Positions 1 to 9,056 of a stretch of 20,567 nt of DNA are shown here, in pieces. The first letter of the stretch is position 1. Every line of letters starts with the position of its first letter. This DNA comes from Smithella sp. D17. Its GTDB lineage: Bacteria > Desulfobacterota > Syntrophia > Syntrophales > Smithellaceae. The translations under genes and the position numbers were made by a program. The notes under the pieces are model-generated. The model searched no databases. It worked only from the letters and a program-made list of their open reading frames with translations, and was not told the origin of the DNA. The stretch is taken from NCBI GenBank assembly GCA_000753945.1, contig JQOA01000124.1:1-20567 (forward strand). Direction: 5' to 3'.

Positions 1-49
1 GGGTAGTTTAATCCGAAATGTAAGTTAGAAAAATCATTAAGGATATTTT

Positions 50-481
50 ATGAACGAAGCACGAGAAAAAAGACGACATAAAGAAAAAGGTTTTACTTTA
101 ATTGAAATTCTCGTAGTTATGGTAATTATCACTCTGCTTGCTTCTTTAGTAGCGCCAAGACTTTTTCCTAAATTAGGTAAGGGAAAACAATCCGCGGCAA
201 AAGCGCAAATTGAGTTGCTGGAACAAGGTTTGGATCAATTTCGACTGGATTCAGGAAGATACCCCACAACACAGGAAGGTCTAAGTGTATTAGTAACAAA
301 TCAGAATATTGAAAATTGGGAAGGTCCTTATTTGAAAAAAAGATTGCCTAATGATCCATGGGGTAAACCATATAATTATCAATGTCCCGGTACTCATGGT
401 GAATATGATTTATTTTCATACGGAAGAGATGGTGCTATCGGAGGCGAAGGTGAAGATAAAGATGTGGTCAGCTGGGAATGA
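50..481 (+). CDS. gspG: Type II secretion system major pseudopilin GspG
   Basis: Major pseudopilin, the main subunit of the short periplasmic pseudopilus that pushes substrates through the secretin. The protein is 143 residues, usual for GspG. A 14-residue basic leader ends in KG, followed by FTLIEILVVMVIITLLASLV: a prepilin peptidase site with Phe at +1 and the conserved Glu at +5 (residue 19), then the hydrophobic N-terminal helix. The body carries family hallmarks: YPTTQEGL near residue 71, LPNDPWGKPY near 99-108, and an acidic C-terminal loop (FSYGRDGAIGGEGEDKD) matching the calcium-binding region. An AAGGA ribosome binding site lies 6 bases before the ATG. It is the first complete gene in the window and is followed after 36 bases by gspD; having gspG ahead of gspD differs from the common D-E-F-G order. 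Processing needs a prepilin peptidase not encoded here. Confidence 0.96.
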   Translation: MNEAREKRRHKEKGFTLIEILVVMVIITLLASLVAPRLFPKLGKGKQSAAKAQIELLEQGLDQFRLDSGRYPTTQEGLSVLVTNQNIENWEGPYLKKRLPNDPWGKPYNYQCPGTHGEYDLFSYGRDGAIGGEGEDKDVVSWE

Positions 482-503
482 AGCACCAAGGTACAAGAAT
501 AAT

Positions 504-509
504 AAAGGA
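504..509 (+). promoter_or_regulatory. Ribosome binding site that sets the gspD start at GTG 518
   Basis: AAAGGA lies 8 bases before an in-frame GTG at 518. The upstream in-frame ATG at 509 overlaps this purine run and would have no usable ribosome binding site. The GTG start gives a protein beginning MRKYIIIF, a clean signal peptide. Confidence 0.65.
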
Positions 510-517
510 TGATAATT

Positions 518-2557
518 GTGCGTAAGTACATTATAATATTTTCTGTATTGTTTCTTTTTTTGGTAATTGCGTATGCGCAAGATACAGAGAAAAAAGAAAA
601 TGTTCAAAAAAATGATTCAACGGTTCTTGTGAATAGTGATTCCCCCATGTCGGTGGTGCAGAAACCGAGCATTCAGGAATCGAAACAACGTCCTCCGATC
701 CCGCTGCCGATGCAAACAACTGTACCGCGAACATCGGGAATAAAAGTCCCCGGCAACAAAGCTTTTTCCGGCAACAAGCCTTTGCCTCCTGAATATAAAT
801 CATCTTTGGATATAGCACCAACTACTTCGATAACAAGAACCAACCCGGCAATGCCGCCTCCGCCGGATGCCGCAACTAACAAGGTATTAATTTCCAAAGG
901 AGCTATCAGTTTAAACTTTGATGATGCTGATATTTATTCGGTTATCCAGACAGTTTTCAGCGAAATATTAAAAGTAAATTATATTATCGATCCGAAAGTG
1001 AAAGGCAGAGTTACCTTCAGATCCATTGCGCCTGTCCCGAAGGATAAGGTTCTTCCTTTGATGGAAGTTATTCTGAGGCTCAATGGTGTGGCGGTAATAG
1101 AGGAAAATAGTCTTTACCGCATCATACCCATAAGTGATTTAGCCCGTGAGCCTTCGGCCATAAATATGGGAAGAAGCGCGGAAAAAGTTGACATTAAGGG
1201 CAAGGCATTGTTGCAGGTTGTGCCTATTGATCATTTGCAATCATCGGAGATAATAAAACTCATTACTCCATTTACGTCGGTTAACGCTGTTGTCGTGGAT
1301 GTTCCTAAAACAAATCATATTATTGTTGTGGATACTGATGCTAATGTCAAACGTCTTCTGGAATTGATAAATATCTTTGATTCAGAACAGCAGAAAAATA
1401 AAGGTCCGCAAGTATTTGTTCATCATGTTCAGAACGGCAAAGCCAAGGATATAAGCGCGTTGCTGCAACAGATATTTTTAGGTTCCACGACTTCCGTACA
1501 AACAACTACGGGCAGTGCGTCAAAGTCAACGTCTTCGCCTTCTTCCTCATCTGCACCTGCTACACGGTCAAATGTTCAGGGAACGATAAATCAAGGTAAA
1601 ACAGAGAATTTGGTTTCCGATCTGGTTAAGATATATTCCGATGATATATTGAACGCTATTATTATTCTGGGCACGCCTGAAGATTACGAAGTTATAAAAG
1701 GAACGATTGCCAAACTCGATATTGTTCCCCGGCAGGTTTTAATTGAAGGCGAGATAGCCTCAATTCAATTGACTGATAAAATGAGTTTAGGCTTGGCCTG
1801 GTCGCTGAAGACTAACGGTCTTAATATGAATCCAGTGACAATATCGTTAAACCCCTCTGCCTTAAGCAGTGATACTTCAAAGACTGCCGGCCTTTCTTTG
1901 ATCGGAATCGATTCCGGAGGATCAGTAAGAGCGGTCATCAATGCACTGGCTTCGAAATCAAAGGCAAAACTTTTAGCATCGCCTCATATCATGGTTTCAG
2001 ATAACCACGAAGCGCGAATCCAAGTCGGGCAACAGGTCCCCATTCCCACTTCGCAATTTTACAATACCGCAGGTGTGGCGTCAACACAAACGACAATTCA
2101 GTATAAAGACATTGGAATAATTCTTAAGGTTAAACCGCAGATTAATGACAGCGGTCTGGTTGCACTGGAGATATCCCAGGAGGTTTCTACCTATTCAAAG
2201 GTGGAACTTTCGGGTCAAGATGAAATAATTCTAAATAAAACCGAGGCTACGACAAATCTTGTCGTGCAGGATGGACAGACAATAGTTATCGGCGGATTAA
2301 TCAGGGAGGATGATTCCAAATCAAGACAGGGAATACCCTTTATATACAAAATTCCGCTGCTGGGCTATTTATTTGGCAATACGGATAACGATGTATCGAG
2401 GTCGGAATTAGTAATCATGCTGACTCCACACGTAATTAAAAATCAGCAGGATGCCAAAATCATTACAAATGAGTTTACGGGTAAAATGAGTGATGAAGAA
2501 ATGAATAAGGAAATTAAAAAAGGCATTCAAATAAAGGTGGAAGAACCGAAAAAGTAG
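518..2557 (+). CDS. gspD: Type II secretion system outer-membrane secretin GspD
   Basis: Secretin, the multimeric outer-membrane gate of the T2SS. From the GTG at 518 it has 679 residues. A signal peptide ends near residue 20 (IAYA before QD). A Pro/Ser-rich linker of about 100 residues follows. Then come an N0 domain (about 130-200, starting ISLNFDDADIYSVIQ), an N1 domain (about 230-290, with NHIIVVDTDANVKRLLELI), and N2/N3 repeats interrupted by a Ser/Thr-rich insert (about 322-352). The secretin core spans about 403-640, with VPRQVLIEGEIASI, ASPHIMVSDNHEARIQVGQQVPI and VQDGQTIVIGGLIRED. A charged tail of about 30 residues could bind a pilotin, but no pilotin gene is seen. The Ser/Thr insert between N-domains is common in the family. 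The TAG stop lies within the left end of the palindromic repeat that follows, so the last codons may have been altered by that insertion. Confidence 0.95.
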   Translation: MRKYIIIFSVLFLFLVIAYAQDTEKKENVQKNDSTVLVNSDSPMSVVQKPSIQESKQRPPIPLPMQTTVPRTSGIKVPGNKAFSGNKPLPPEYKSSLDIAPTTSITRTNPAMPPPPDAATNKVLISKGAISLNFDDADIYSVIQTVFSEILKVNYIIDPKVKGRVTFRSIAPVPKDKVLPLMEVILRLNGVAVIEENSLYRIIPISDLAREPSAINMGRSAEKVDIKGKALLQVVPIDHLQSSEIIKLITPFTSVNAVVVDVPKTNHIIVVDTDANVKRLLELINIFDSEQQKNKGPQVFVHHVQNGKAKDISALLQQIFLGSTTSVQTTTGSASKSTSSPSSSSAPATRSNVQGTINQGKTENLVSDLVKIYSDDILNAIIILGTPEDYEVIKGTIAKLDIVPRQVLIEGEIASIQLTDKMSLGLAWSLKTNGLNMNPVTISLNPSALSSDTSKTAGLSLIGIDSGGSVRAVINALASKSKAKLLASPHIMVSDNHEARIQVGQQVPIPTSQFYNTAGVASTQTTIQYKDIGIILKVKPQINDSGLVALEISQEVSTYSKVELSGQDEIILNKTEATTNLVVQDGQTIVIGGLIREDDSKSRQGIPFIYKIPLLGYLFGNTDNDVSRSELVIMLTPHVIKNQQDAKIITNEFTGKMSDEEMNKEIKKGIQIKVEEPKK

Positions 2558-2640
2558 GGTGGATGAAGTCCAGATACGATCGGGACGAATCCACCGAATA
2601 TTGGAATAATGGTGGAACCGCTGCGCTTGTCCCACCCTAC
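2554..2640. repeat. REP/BIME-like double-hairpin palindromic repeat
   Basis: An 87-bp element bounded by GTAGGGTGG (2554-2562) and its exact inverse CCACCCTAC (2632-2640). Inside are two back-to-back hairpins. The left pairs GGTGGAT with ATCCACC (2589-2595), with an internal GAA/GA loop and a GTCC/GGAC extension. The right pairs GGTGG (2611-2615) with CCACC (2632-2636). The GTAGGGTGG...CCACC style resembles REP/BIME elements mobilised by RAYT (Y1 REP-associated) transposases in many proteobacteria. The element occupies nearly all of the gspD-gspE gap and supplies the gspD stop codon. It could stabilise or attenuate the transcript at this point. I see no second copy in the window. Confidence 0.7.
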
Positions 2641-2664
2641 AAATCATCCTTCCCTATATAGATT

Positions 2665-4179
2665 ATGCAAAAAACACAATATTTAGAACCAGAAAATTTC
2701 CCCAAAGTTCCATTTGTTCTGGAAACACTATCTGTGCGTTTTATTCGCGAAAATAAGATTCTTCCTTTGGAATTTAAACAAAATACTTTAAAAATTGTCA
2801 TGGCCGATCCGGATAATCATGAGGTTATTGATGCTCTGAAGATAGCCGTTTCCCACGACATCGAAATATATATGAGCGATGTCAGGGCCATCGAAGATTA
2901 TATCGAAAAATTTTACACACAGGAAACTCAGGAGATCAGCAAACTCATCGAAAATATCGAAGATGATTCCCTTCAATTTATTCATGAGGAAGAAGACGAT
3001 GTCGGGCATTTGCAGGATCTTGCTTCGGAAGCGCCGATTATCCGCTTGGTCAATATGATCGTTACCAGAGCCGTGGAAAACAGAGCCAGTGATATTCATA
3101 TTGAACCATATGCCGATGAGATGAAAGTGAGGTACCGTATCGACGGAGTTCTTCACGATATAGAATTAATTCCGAAAAAACTGCAAGCCGCAATTTTTTC
3201 CCGTATTAAAATTATGGCAAAATTGAATATTGCCGAACGGCGTCTGCCGCAGGATGGACGTATAAAATTAAAGGTAGGCGGCTCGGAAATAGACATCCGT
3301 GTTTCCAGTGTTCCGGTTTTATATGGCGAAAGCCTTGTTATGCGTCTGTTGCACCAGGAAGGCATTTTGATCGATATGGAGCAACTGGGCTTTCCTTCCG
3401 ATACCCTTCTGACTTTTAATAATATAATTAAAAATACTAACGGTATTATTCTTGTTACCGGACCTACCGGCAGCGGAAAAACAACCACTTTATATGGCGC
3501 GCTGGATAAAATAAATTCTTCCGACAGAAAGATAATTACCGTGGAAGATCCGATTGAATATCATCTCAAGGGAATAAACCAGATACAGGTCAAACCGCAA
3601 ATCGGGCTTGATTTCCCCAATATCCTGCGCCACATCGTCAGGCAGGACCCTGATGTTATCATGATCGGCGAAATCCGTGATCTGGAAACCGCGGAAATAG
3701 CTATTCAATCCGCTTTGACCGGCCATCTTGTTTTTTCGACGTTGCACACTAATGATGCGCCGACGGCAATTACCCGCCTGATAGATCTCGGCGTGCAAAA
3801 CTATCTTCTGGCGGCTACGGTTCGGGGTATTCTCGCCCAGCGTCTGGTGCGCAAAATATGTCCTGATTGCCGCGAAATTGACAAACAGGCAACGGATGAT
3901 GAAAGAATGAATATTGACGGGAAAGATATTACCTTATTCAAGGGAAAGGGGTGCGAAAAGTGCGCCCAAACCGGATTTTACGGACGATCAGGTATTTACG
4001 AGCTTCTGGAAATTGATAGTTCGATTCACCAACTGATTATTAAAAATGCCGATGCCCGTCAGATTCGGGAAACGGCAAGAGAAAACGGAATGCGTACTTT
4101 GCAGGAAGATGGTCTACTTAGAGTAAAGTCAGGCCACACGACGATTAATGAAGTTTTCAGAGTAACTCAGGAGATTTAA
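2665..4179 (+). CDS. gspE: Type II secretion system assembly ATPase GspE
   Basis: Cytoplasmic hexameric ATPase that drives pseudopilus assembly, docked on GspL and GspF. It has 504 residues. An N-terminal GspE domain covers about 1-90, an acidic linker about 90-115, and the secretion ATPase core from about 120. Visible motifs are Walker A GPTGSGKT (266-273), an Asp box ITVEDPIEY (291-299), Walker B VIMIGEIRD (331-339), a His box around LVFSTLHTND (355-364), and a zinc-binding pair of CxxC motifs (C399/C402 and C430/C433) that favours GspE over PilT. The ATG follows the palindromic repeat with no recognisable ribosome binding site, so the start is less certain than the identity. The stop directly abuts the gspF start. 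Confidence 0.95.
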   Translation: MQKTQYLEPENFPKVPFVLETLSVRFIRENKILPLEFKQNTLKIVMADPDNHEVIDALKIAVSHDIEIYMSDVRAIEDYIEKFYTQETQEISKLIENIEDDSLQFIHEEEDDVGHLQDLASEAPIIRLVNMIVTRAVENRASDIHIEPYADEMKVRYRIDGVLHDIELIPKKLQAAIFSRIKIMAKLNIAERRLPQDGRIKLKVGGSEIDIRVSSVPVLYGESLVMRLLHQEGILIDMEQLGFPSDTLLTFNNIIKNTNGIILVTGPTGSGKTTTLYGALDKINSSDRKIITVEDPIEYHLKGINQIQVKPQIGLDFPNILRHIVRQDPDVIMIGEIRDLETAEIAIQSALTGHLVFSTLHTNDAPTAITRLIDLGVQNYLLAATVRGILAQRLVRKICPDCREIDKQATDDERMNIDGKDITLFKGKGCEKCAQTGFYGRSGIYELLEIDSSIHQLIIKNADARQIRETARENGMRTLQEDGLLRVKSGHTTINEVFRVTQEI

Positions 4180-5376
4180 TTGCCGGCGTATTCTTATAGC
4201 TCGACAACCAGAGAAGGCGTTATCAGGGATGGCGTCATTGAAGCGCATGATGAAAAAAGCGCTCTGGCCATGTTGAAAAACAGCGGTGTAATTCCGTTAA
4301 CGATAAAATTACAGAAAAAAAGTTTTAGCGTTGAGAATTTCGGCTTTAAATCGGCCAAGAATGAAGTGCAAACATTTACCACGGAATTATATGCGCTTCT
4401 CGGTGCCGGACTTCCTCTGGACCGCAGCCTGAACATTCTTGCGGAAATCACAGAAAATAAAAAGATGAAAGATATAATTTCCTCGATATTGAGATCGATC
4501 AGAGAGGGAAGCACTTTTTCGGATGCTTTGGAAAAGCATCCCCATATTTTTTCCGGTTTGTATGTGAACATGATCAGGGCAGGGGAAGCCGGCGGTGTAT
4601 TGGAAGTTGTGCTGGAAAAACTGATTGATTTTTTAGAATCATCAAAAGAGCTGAAAGACCACATTTTTTCCGCCTTAATTTATCCGGCGATTCTGGTCGT
4701 TACCGGAATATTATCGATAATCGTTTTGGTTACATATGTTTTGCCGAAGTTTTCCGTTATTTTTCGTGATCTGGGAACACAGTTGCCTTTGCCGACGCAA
4801 ATACTCATAGCTATCAGCAACTTTATTATAGCTACATGGTGGATCATTATTTTGATTATTATCGTGGGCGGGTTTGCTTTCAGAAATTATATAAAAACGG
4901 AAAAAGGCAGATACAATTGGGATGCCCTTAAAATTAAAATTATGGGCGATGTTATATTGAAACTGGAGACCGCCCGTTTCTGCCGGACATTGGGCGCATT
5001 GTTGCGTAGCGGAGTGCCCCTTTTGCAAGCCATAAAAAATGCCAAAGACATCGTCGGTAATTATGTAATATCTTCAGCCTTGGACAAAATATCATCAGGC
5101 ATCAAAAAAGGCCAGGGAATAGCGAAGCCTCTTTCCGATGCCAAAATATTTCCTCATTTAGCCTTGTCCATGATTAAAGTTGGAGAGGAAACAGGACAAC
5201 TGGATACCATGCTGATAAAAATAGCCGATACGTATGAAAAAAGTCTAAAGGTATCTATTAAAAGATTTGTCAGCTTTCTGGAGCCGGCTCTGATTTTGGG
5301 AATGGGGTTGTTGACTGGATTTATTGTTATTTCCATGCTGATGGCAATATTCAGTATAACGGATGTTCCTTTTTAG
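4180..5376 (+). CDS. gspF: Type II secretion system inner-membrane platform protein GspF
   Basis: Polytopic inner-membrane protein that transmits ATPase work to the pseudopilus. It has 398 residues, usual for GspF. Two repeated T2SSF domains are visible (about 65-190 and 268-390), the first with FTTELYALLGAGLPLDRSL and the second with RFCRTLGALLRSGVPLLQAI. Three membrane segments fall near 165-190, 212-232 and 370-392. The start is a TTG immediately after the gspE stop, supported by CAGGAGA six bases upstream inside the gspE end, so the two genes are probably translationally coupled. Confidence 0.94.
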   Translation: MPAYSYSSTTREGVIRDGVIEAHDEKSALAMLKNSGVIPLTIKLQKKSFSVENFGFKSAKNEVQTFTTELYALLGAGLPLDRSLNILAEITENKKMKDIISSILRSIREGSTFSDALEKHPHIFSGLYVNMIRAGEAGGVLEVVLEKLIDFLESSKELKDHIFSALIYPAILVVTGILSIIVLVTYVLPKFSVIFRDLGTQLPLPTQILIAISNFIIATWWIIILIIIVGGFAFRNYIKTEKGRYNWDALKIKIMGDVILKLETARFCRTLGALLRSGVPLLQAIKNAKDIVGNYVISSALDKISSGIKKGQGIAKPLSDAKIFPHLALSMIKVGEETGQLDTMLIKIADTYEKSLKVSIKRFVSFLEPALILGMGLLTGFIVISMLMAIFSITDVPF

Positions 5377-5381
5377 GGTGA

Positions 5382-5858
5382 ATGGTGAAAAGTGAAAAGA
5401 AGATTGTTCAGTTGAGCCGGGGTTTTACATTTATTGAAATAATGATAGTTATTTTTCTGATGTCATTAATTGTCGGCATTACAACAATTTTCTTTGCCAA
5501 CACGCTGCCTTCGGCAAAGCATAAAGCTACGGCGAGAGAGTTGATTGCCACTATTAAGTATGCCCGTCATTTGGCTTTTGCTAAAAATGAAAAACAGATA
5601 ATTAACATCGATCTCGATGCAAAAAAGTATTCCATAGAGGGACGGGAGATAAAAACAATTCCTTCTGAACTTTCGATAACCGTTTATGGAAATGAGGTGA
5701 ATGCAAATCCAGTTCGGCAGGGCAAATACATTATTAGTTACGATACGACAAATGGAAGTGACTGGAGCTTTATAGAACTTGCCAGAAAAGAAAAAATAAT
5801 AACGATTAAGTCAGATCCTATAATGATAGCTGAAATTACCGATGATAAAAAAAAGTAG
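5382..5858 (+). CDS. gspH: Type II secretion system minor pseudopilin GspH
   Basis: Minor pseudopilin of the GspH/FimT type, 158 residues. The leader of 14 residues ends in RG, followed by FTFIEIMIVIFLMSLIVGIT: a prepilin peptidase site with Phe at +1 and Glu at +5 (residue 19). The next stretch (TARELIATIKYARHLAFAKNEKQIINID) fits the alpha-helix-to-sheet transition of GspH, and the remainder is beta-rich. It starts 5 bases after the gspF stop, with AGGGTG just upstream. Its last 17 bases overlap the start of gspI. Position between gspF and gspI supports the subunit name, since sequence alone separates H from other minor pseudopilins poorly. Confidence 0.85.
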   Translation: MVKSEKKIVQLSRGFTFIEIMIVIFLMSLIVGITTIFFANTLPSAKHKATARELIATIKYARHLAFAKNEKQIINIDLDAKKYSIEGREIKTIPSELSITVYGNEVNANPVRQGKYIISYDTTNGSDWSFIELARKEKIITIKSDPIMIAEITDDKKK

Positions 5859-6309
5859 AGTTATTAAAAATAAAGGCCTGCTGATTATCGATAACAGTAA
5901 GGGTTTTACCATATTGGAAATTATGGTGGCGCTGGTTTTGATCGCAGTTGTGATTGTTTCGATAGTTGAACTATCGTCGGCGAATTTAAGGAATCTCGCC
6001 TCCAGCAATGATCAAATCGACGCTCTGATTTATGCCAACACCAAAATGAGGGAAATTCTTGATTCGGAGAAGTTAGAGGATAAAGCGTGGAACGAAACGG
6101 ACGACAATGGATATTCCTACGAAATTACGATTGTGGAAAATTTGAAAGAACGAACGGATTCTCTGGCTGTTAAAATGGAAGAAATCACACTGGTAACAAG
6201 CTGGATTACCGGCAACAAGAAAAAACAAATTGTTTTGAAAACGGCAAAAACTGTTTCCAAATCCGATGCTTTAAAAAGCATGGATAATTCGAAAAAATTA
6301 AATCCTTGA
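5842..6309 (+). CDS. gspI: Type II secretion system minor pseudopilin GspI
   Basis: Minor pseudopilin that with GspJ and GspK forms the pseudopilus tip. It has 155 residues, somewhat longer than the common 120-130. From the ATG at 5842 the leader is 21 residues and ends SKG, followed by FTILEIMVALVLIAVVIVSI, with Glu at +5 (residue 26). The phrase LEIMVALVLIA and the following ANLRNLASSNDQIDALIYANTKMREIL are typical of GspI. The ATG overlaps the end of gspH by 17 bases and has no clear ribosome binding site, so coupling to gspH is likely. The long leader may mean the true start lies a few codons downstream, but no standard start codon with a good site is visible there. Confidence 0.87.
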   Translation: MIKKSRVIKNKGLLIIDNSKGFTILEIMVALVLIAVVIVSIVELSSANLRNLASSNDQIDALIYANTKMREILDSEKLEDKAWNETDDNGYSYEITIVENLKERTDSLAVKMEEITLVTSWITGNKKKQIVLKTAKTVSKSDALKSMDNSKKLNP

Positions 6310-6327
6310 TGGGGGTACGTTGGTCAA

Positions 6328-6945
6328 TTGAATAGCAGCCGGGGCTTTACACTGCTGGAATTGCTTATTTCCATCACGATGCTGGCGCTGATTACCGGCA
6401 TTATGGGCTGGACTTTGAATATGGCTCACCGGACATTGGATAAAGGCGAAAGAAAAATACACTATCTGGAAAGAGAGAAAATATCTTATTCTCTGGTAGA
6501 ATCGCAAATTCAATCATTATTTCCATATCAGTATGATGATGAAGGTGAAAAGAAATTATTTTTTTTCGGCGGGAAAGATAAATTAATGTTTGCTTCTAAT
6601 TATTCGCTCTGGCGGGGTACAAGGGGAAATACATTTGTGACATACGATATACAAACAAATGAAAAAGGGAAACAGTTTCTTCAAATAACTGAACAAATCA
6701 TCGGTCTGGAAACAAAAGATGAAACCATTCTTTTTGATGATTGCACCAGTATTAATTTTGAGTATTTCTTAAAAAATGCGTTTGAGGAAGGCAAATGGGT
6801 GGACCAGTGGCCTGCGGATGAAAAGGGATTGCCGGATAAAATAAAAATTAATATTGCTTATAATATAAAAAAAATTGCCCTGATGGTTAACCCGCTGGTC
6901 AAGCCAACAACGGCATTATCGTCATCCGCAGTTATTACTAAATGA
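6328..6945 (+). CDS. gspJ: Type II secretion system minor pseudopilin GspJ
   Basis: Minor pseudopilin, 205 residues, usual for GspJ. A very short leader (MNSSRG) precedes FTLLELLISITMLALITGIM, with Glu at +5 (residue 11). The body includes ESQIQSLFPYQYD and later beta-rich sequence with FFGGKDKLMFAS, as expected for GspJ. The TTG at 6328 is the only ATG, GTG or TTG start in this frame between the in-frame stop at 6307 and the cleavage site, so it is the probable start. A GGGGG run about 12 bases upstream is a poor but possible ribosome binding site. The stop overlaps the gspK start by four bases (ATGA). Confidence 0.87.
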   Translation: MNSSRGFTLLELLISITMLALITGIMGWTLNMAHRTLDKGERKIHYLEREKISYSLVESQIQSLFPYQYDDEGEKKLFFFGGKDKLMFASNYSLWRGTRGNTFVTYDIQTNEKGKQFLQITEQIIGLETKDETILFDDCTSINFEYFLKNAFEEGKWVDQWPADEKGLPDKIKINIAYNIKKIALMVNPLVKPTTALSSSAVITK

Positions 6946-8000
6946 GAAAGACAACAGTTATAAGTTTTAAGGGTTATATGCTACTTCATAAACGAAATAA
7001 ATTTTGCTTAGAAAATGGCAAGAGGCAACTTTTGCGCAGAGAATCGGGCGTTGCTTTGATTATTGTTTTATGGGTAATGGCTTTGCTCATAGTTATATCG
7101 CTTTCTTTTTCCGTGATGGCCAGAACAGAAGTATTTTCGACAGTAACCTTCAAGGAACAAATGATCAATAAATATTTGGCCGAGGCCGGAATGCAGCGGG
7201 CAATTATGGAAATATTTTATCGCAATGCAAACAAAAACAACCAAATTACTTTTGCCGGGGAAGAAGTATATCATACCGACGGAAAATTTTATTATGGTGA
7301 AATGAGCAACGGTTATTATAAGATCAGTATCAATGATGAATCAGGTAAAATTAATATCAATACCCTGAATGATTCTTCAGGAATAATCTTGGATAATCTG
7401 CTGGTTAATTCAGGCGTGGAGAAAGAAACGGTCGACACGATTGTTGACTCCATTTTAGACTGGAAGGACGCGGATAACCTCACGCGTCTGCATGGGGCGG
7501 AAGATGATTATTACATGAGTCTGCCAAATCCTTATAAAGCAAAAAACGCGAATTTTGATAATATGGAAGAACTCCTTTTCGTTAAAGGCGTTACTCCGGA
7601 AATTCTTTACGGCAATGAAGAAAAACCGGGTTTGATTAATTTCATCACTTTACATTCCAATGCTAGTACGATAAACATCAACACCGCAGCGCCGGAAGTA
7701 TTAAAAGCAATACCTTTTATGTCTGATGCTGATGTCCAGCAAATAATCGACTATCGCAATGCCGACAACACAAAAAAAGATGGTACTAATATTCAAGCGG
7801 CATTGGCTGGAGATTATGCGAAGATTTCTCAATATATTTCCACCAGCGATTCTAATGTTTTTGCTATCGAGGTGCTGGGTTATAAAGAAAAAGATAATGA
7901 TAAAAAAGGTTACCCGCTAAAGGCGATAATTATAATAGAAGGGAGCGAACGTTACCGGATACTTTATTATCAAAGTCCGGCAAATATAAAGAAGTCATAA
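6942..8000 (+). CDS. gspK: Type II secretion system minor pseudopilin GspK
   Basis: The large minor pseudopilin at the pseudopilus tip, 352 residues. A basic leader ends ESG, followed by VALIIVLWVMALLIVISLSF. As is typical for GspK, the +5 residue is not Glu (here Ile 41). The phrases NKYLAEAGMQRAIMEIFYR, DESGKININTLN, SILDWKDADNLTRLHGAEDDYY and NINTAAPEVLKAIPFMSDADVQQIIDYR are characteristic of the family, including its helix-hairpin-helix-like modules. The ATG at 6942 overlaps the gspJ stop (ATGA), suggesting coupling. An alternative ATG at 6978 has AAGGG four bases upstream and would give a shorter leader. Confidence 0.93.
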   Translation: MRKTTVISFKGYMLLHKRNKFCLENGKRQLLRRESGVALIIVLWVMALLIVISLSFSVMARTEVFSTVTFKEQMINKYLAEAGMQRAIMEIFYRNANKNNQITFAGEEVYHTDGKFYYGEMSNGYYKISINDESGKININTLNDSSGIILDNLLVNSGVEKETVDTIVDSILDWKDADNLTRLHGAEDDYYMSLPNPYKAKNANFDNMEELLFVKGVTPEILYGNEEKPGLINFITLHSNASTININTAAPEVLKAIPFMSDADVQQIIDYRNADNTKKDGTNIQAALAGDYAKISQYISTSDSNVFAIEVLGYKEKDNDKKGYPLKAIIIIEGSERYRILYYQSPANIKKS

Positions 8001-8003
8001 AAT

Positions 8004-9056
8004 ATGATCGATTATAAAAATAAACTTAATTCTATTTTAATATTGTTGGAAAAATACGGTCAGTTATTGTGGAAATATTTATCATTCAGACTAGACGATA
8101 ATTTTTTCTCTATCTCCAAAGTTGTCTGTATATCAATTGAAGCCAATGGCATTTATCTTGTTCATGGAACAAAAATATTATGGAAAACATCAATTAAGTA
8201 TTTTAAGAAATTTCCACTGGAAGAAGATAAAGCGCTTACTCCCGAATATCTTGCATCAGTGGTTTCCAAAGCATTGGATGAAATGGGAGCACGTAAAGCT
8301 TCCTTTTTTCTATGCATCCCAAGATCATGGACAATTGTGCAGGTGGCCGAGTTTCCCGTAACAGTCAAAGAGAATCTGGCGAATGTCATTTCTTACGAGC
8401 TTGATCGGCTGACTCCGCTGACTCCTGAAAATGCCTATTACGATTATAAAATAATTGACGAAACCCAGAAGAAAATAAACGTCTTATTAACTGTGGCAAA
8501 GGCAGACCGGATAAATTCTTTTCTGGAAGCTCTCCGCAGTAAAAATGTAAAGATTGAAAAATTGAGCGTCAGCGCGTTTGTTATAAAATATTTTATTAAA
8601 GATATATACAAAATAAAAAATTCTATTTTCATTTCGGTTAACGACAGGGCTTATGAATGCGGTGCGATAATCAATGATTTCACTGTCCATTGCATATCCG
8701 GCGAGATACAGAATCTGGATGATTCTCAAATTGATCAAATCATTAAGGAAACTCGTCCGCTCATCGATATTTTCACAAAAAGCGGCAATCCTGAAAAAAT
8801 TGTAATCCATGCCGACGAAAAATATTATAAAAAGTTTTCCGGAAAATTATCCGGATTGCCGGTTTTTAATCTTAATCGGGAGAATAAACTTGGTCTACTC
8901 AAAGGCAACAAAGATATTTCTCCTTTTGCTGTTGGATGTTTTTTAGAAACTGTTGCCGCCGATCATAATGGATTTAATTTATTGTCCGGTAAAAATGGAA
9001 AACAAGAAAAAATGCCGTTCATTACAACCGCAATATTACTTGCTGTAATTTTTTAA
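8004..9056 (+). CDS. gspL: GspL assembly-platform protein, N-terminal part (frame broken in the membrane segment)
   Basis: Cytoplasmic part of GspL, which recruits the GspE ATPase to the inner membrane. The 350-residue frame shows a PilM/actin-like fold: VVCISIEANGIYLVHGT near residue 40, FFLCIPRSWTIVQVAEFP near 102-119, VISYELDRLTPLTPENAYYDYKII near 128-152, and a second lobe with SIFISVNDRAYECGAIIND. It ends FITTAILLAVIF and hits TAA in the middle of what should be the membrane helix. The next residues of that helix and the periplasmic domain continue in the -1 frame (separate entry). One additional T in the six-T run at 9049-9054 would restore a 507-residue GspL. A sequencing error, a real mutation or a frameshift site are all possible. 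Confidence 0.85.
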   Translation: MIDYKNKLNSILILLEKYGQLLWKYLSFRLDDNFFSISKVVCISIEANGIYLVHGTKILWKTSIKYFKKFPLEEDKALTPEYLASVVSKALDEMGARKASFFLCIPRSWTIVQVAEFPVTVKENLANVISYELDRLTPLTPENAYYDYKIIDETQKKINVLLTVAKADRINSFLEALRSKNVKIEKLSVSAFVIKYFIKDIYKIKNSIFISVNDRAYECGAIINDFTVHCISGEIQNLDDSQIDQIIKETRPLIDIFTKSGNPEKIVIHADEKYYKKFSGKLSGLPVFNLNRENKLGLLKGNKDISPFAVGCFLETVAADHNGFNLLSGKNGKQEKMPFITTAILLAVIF

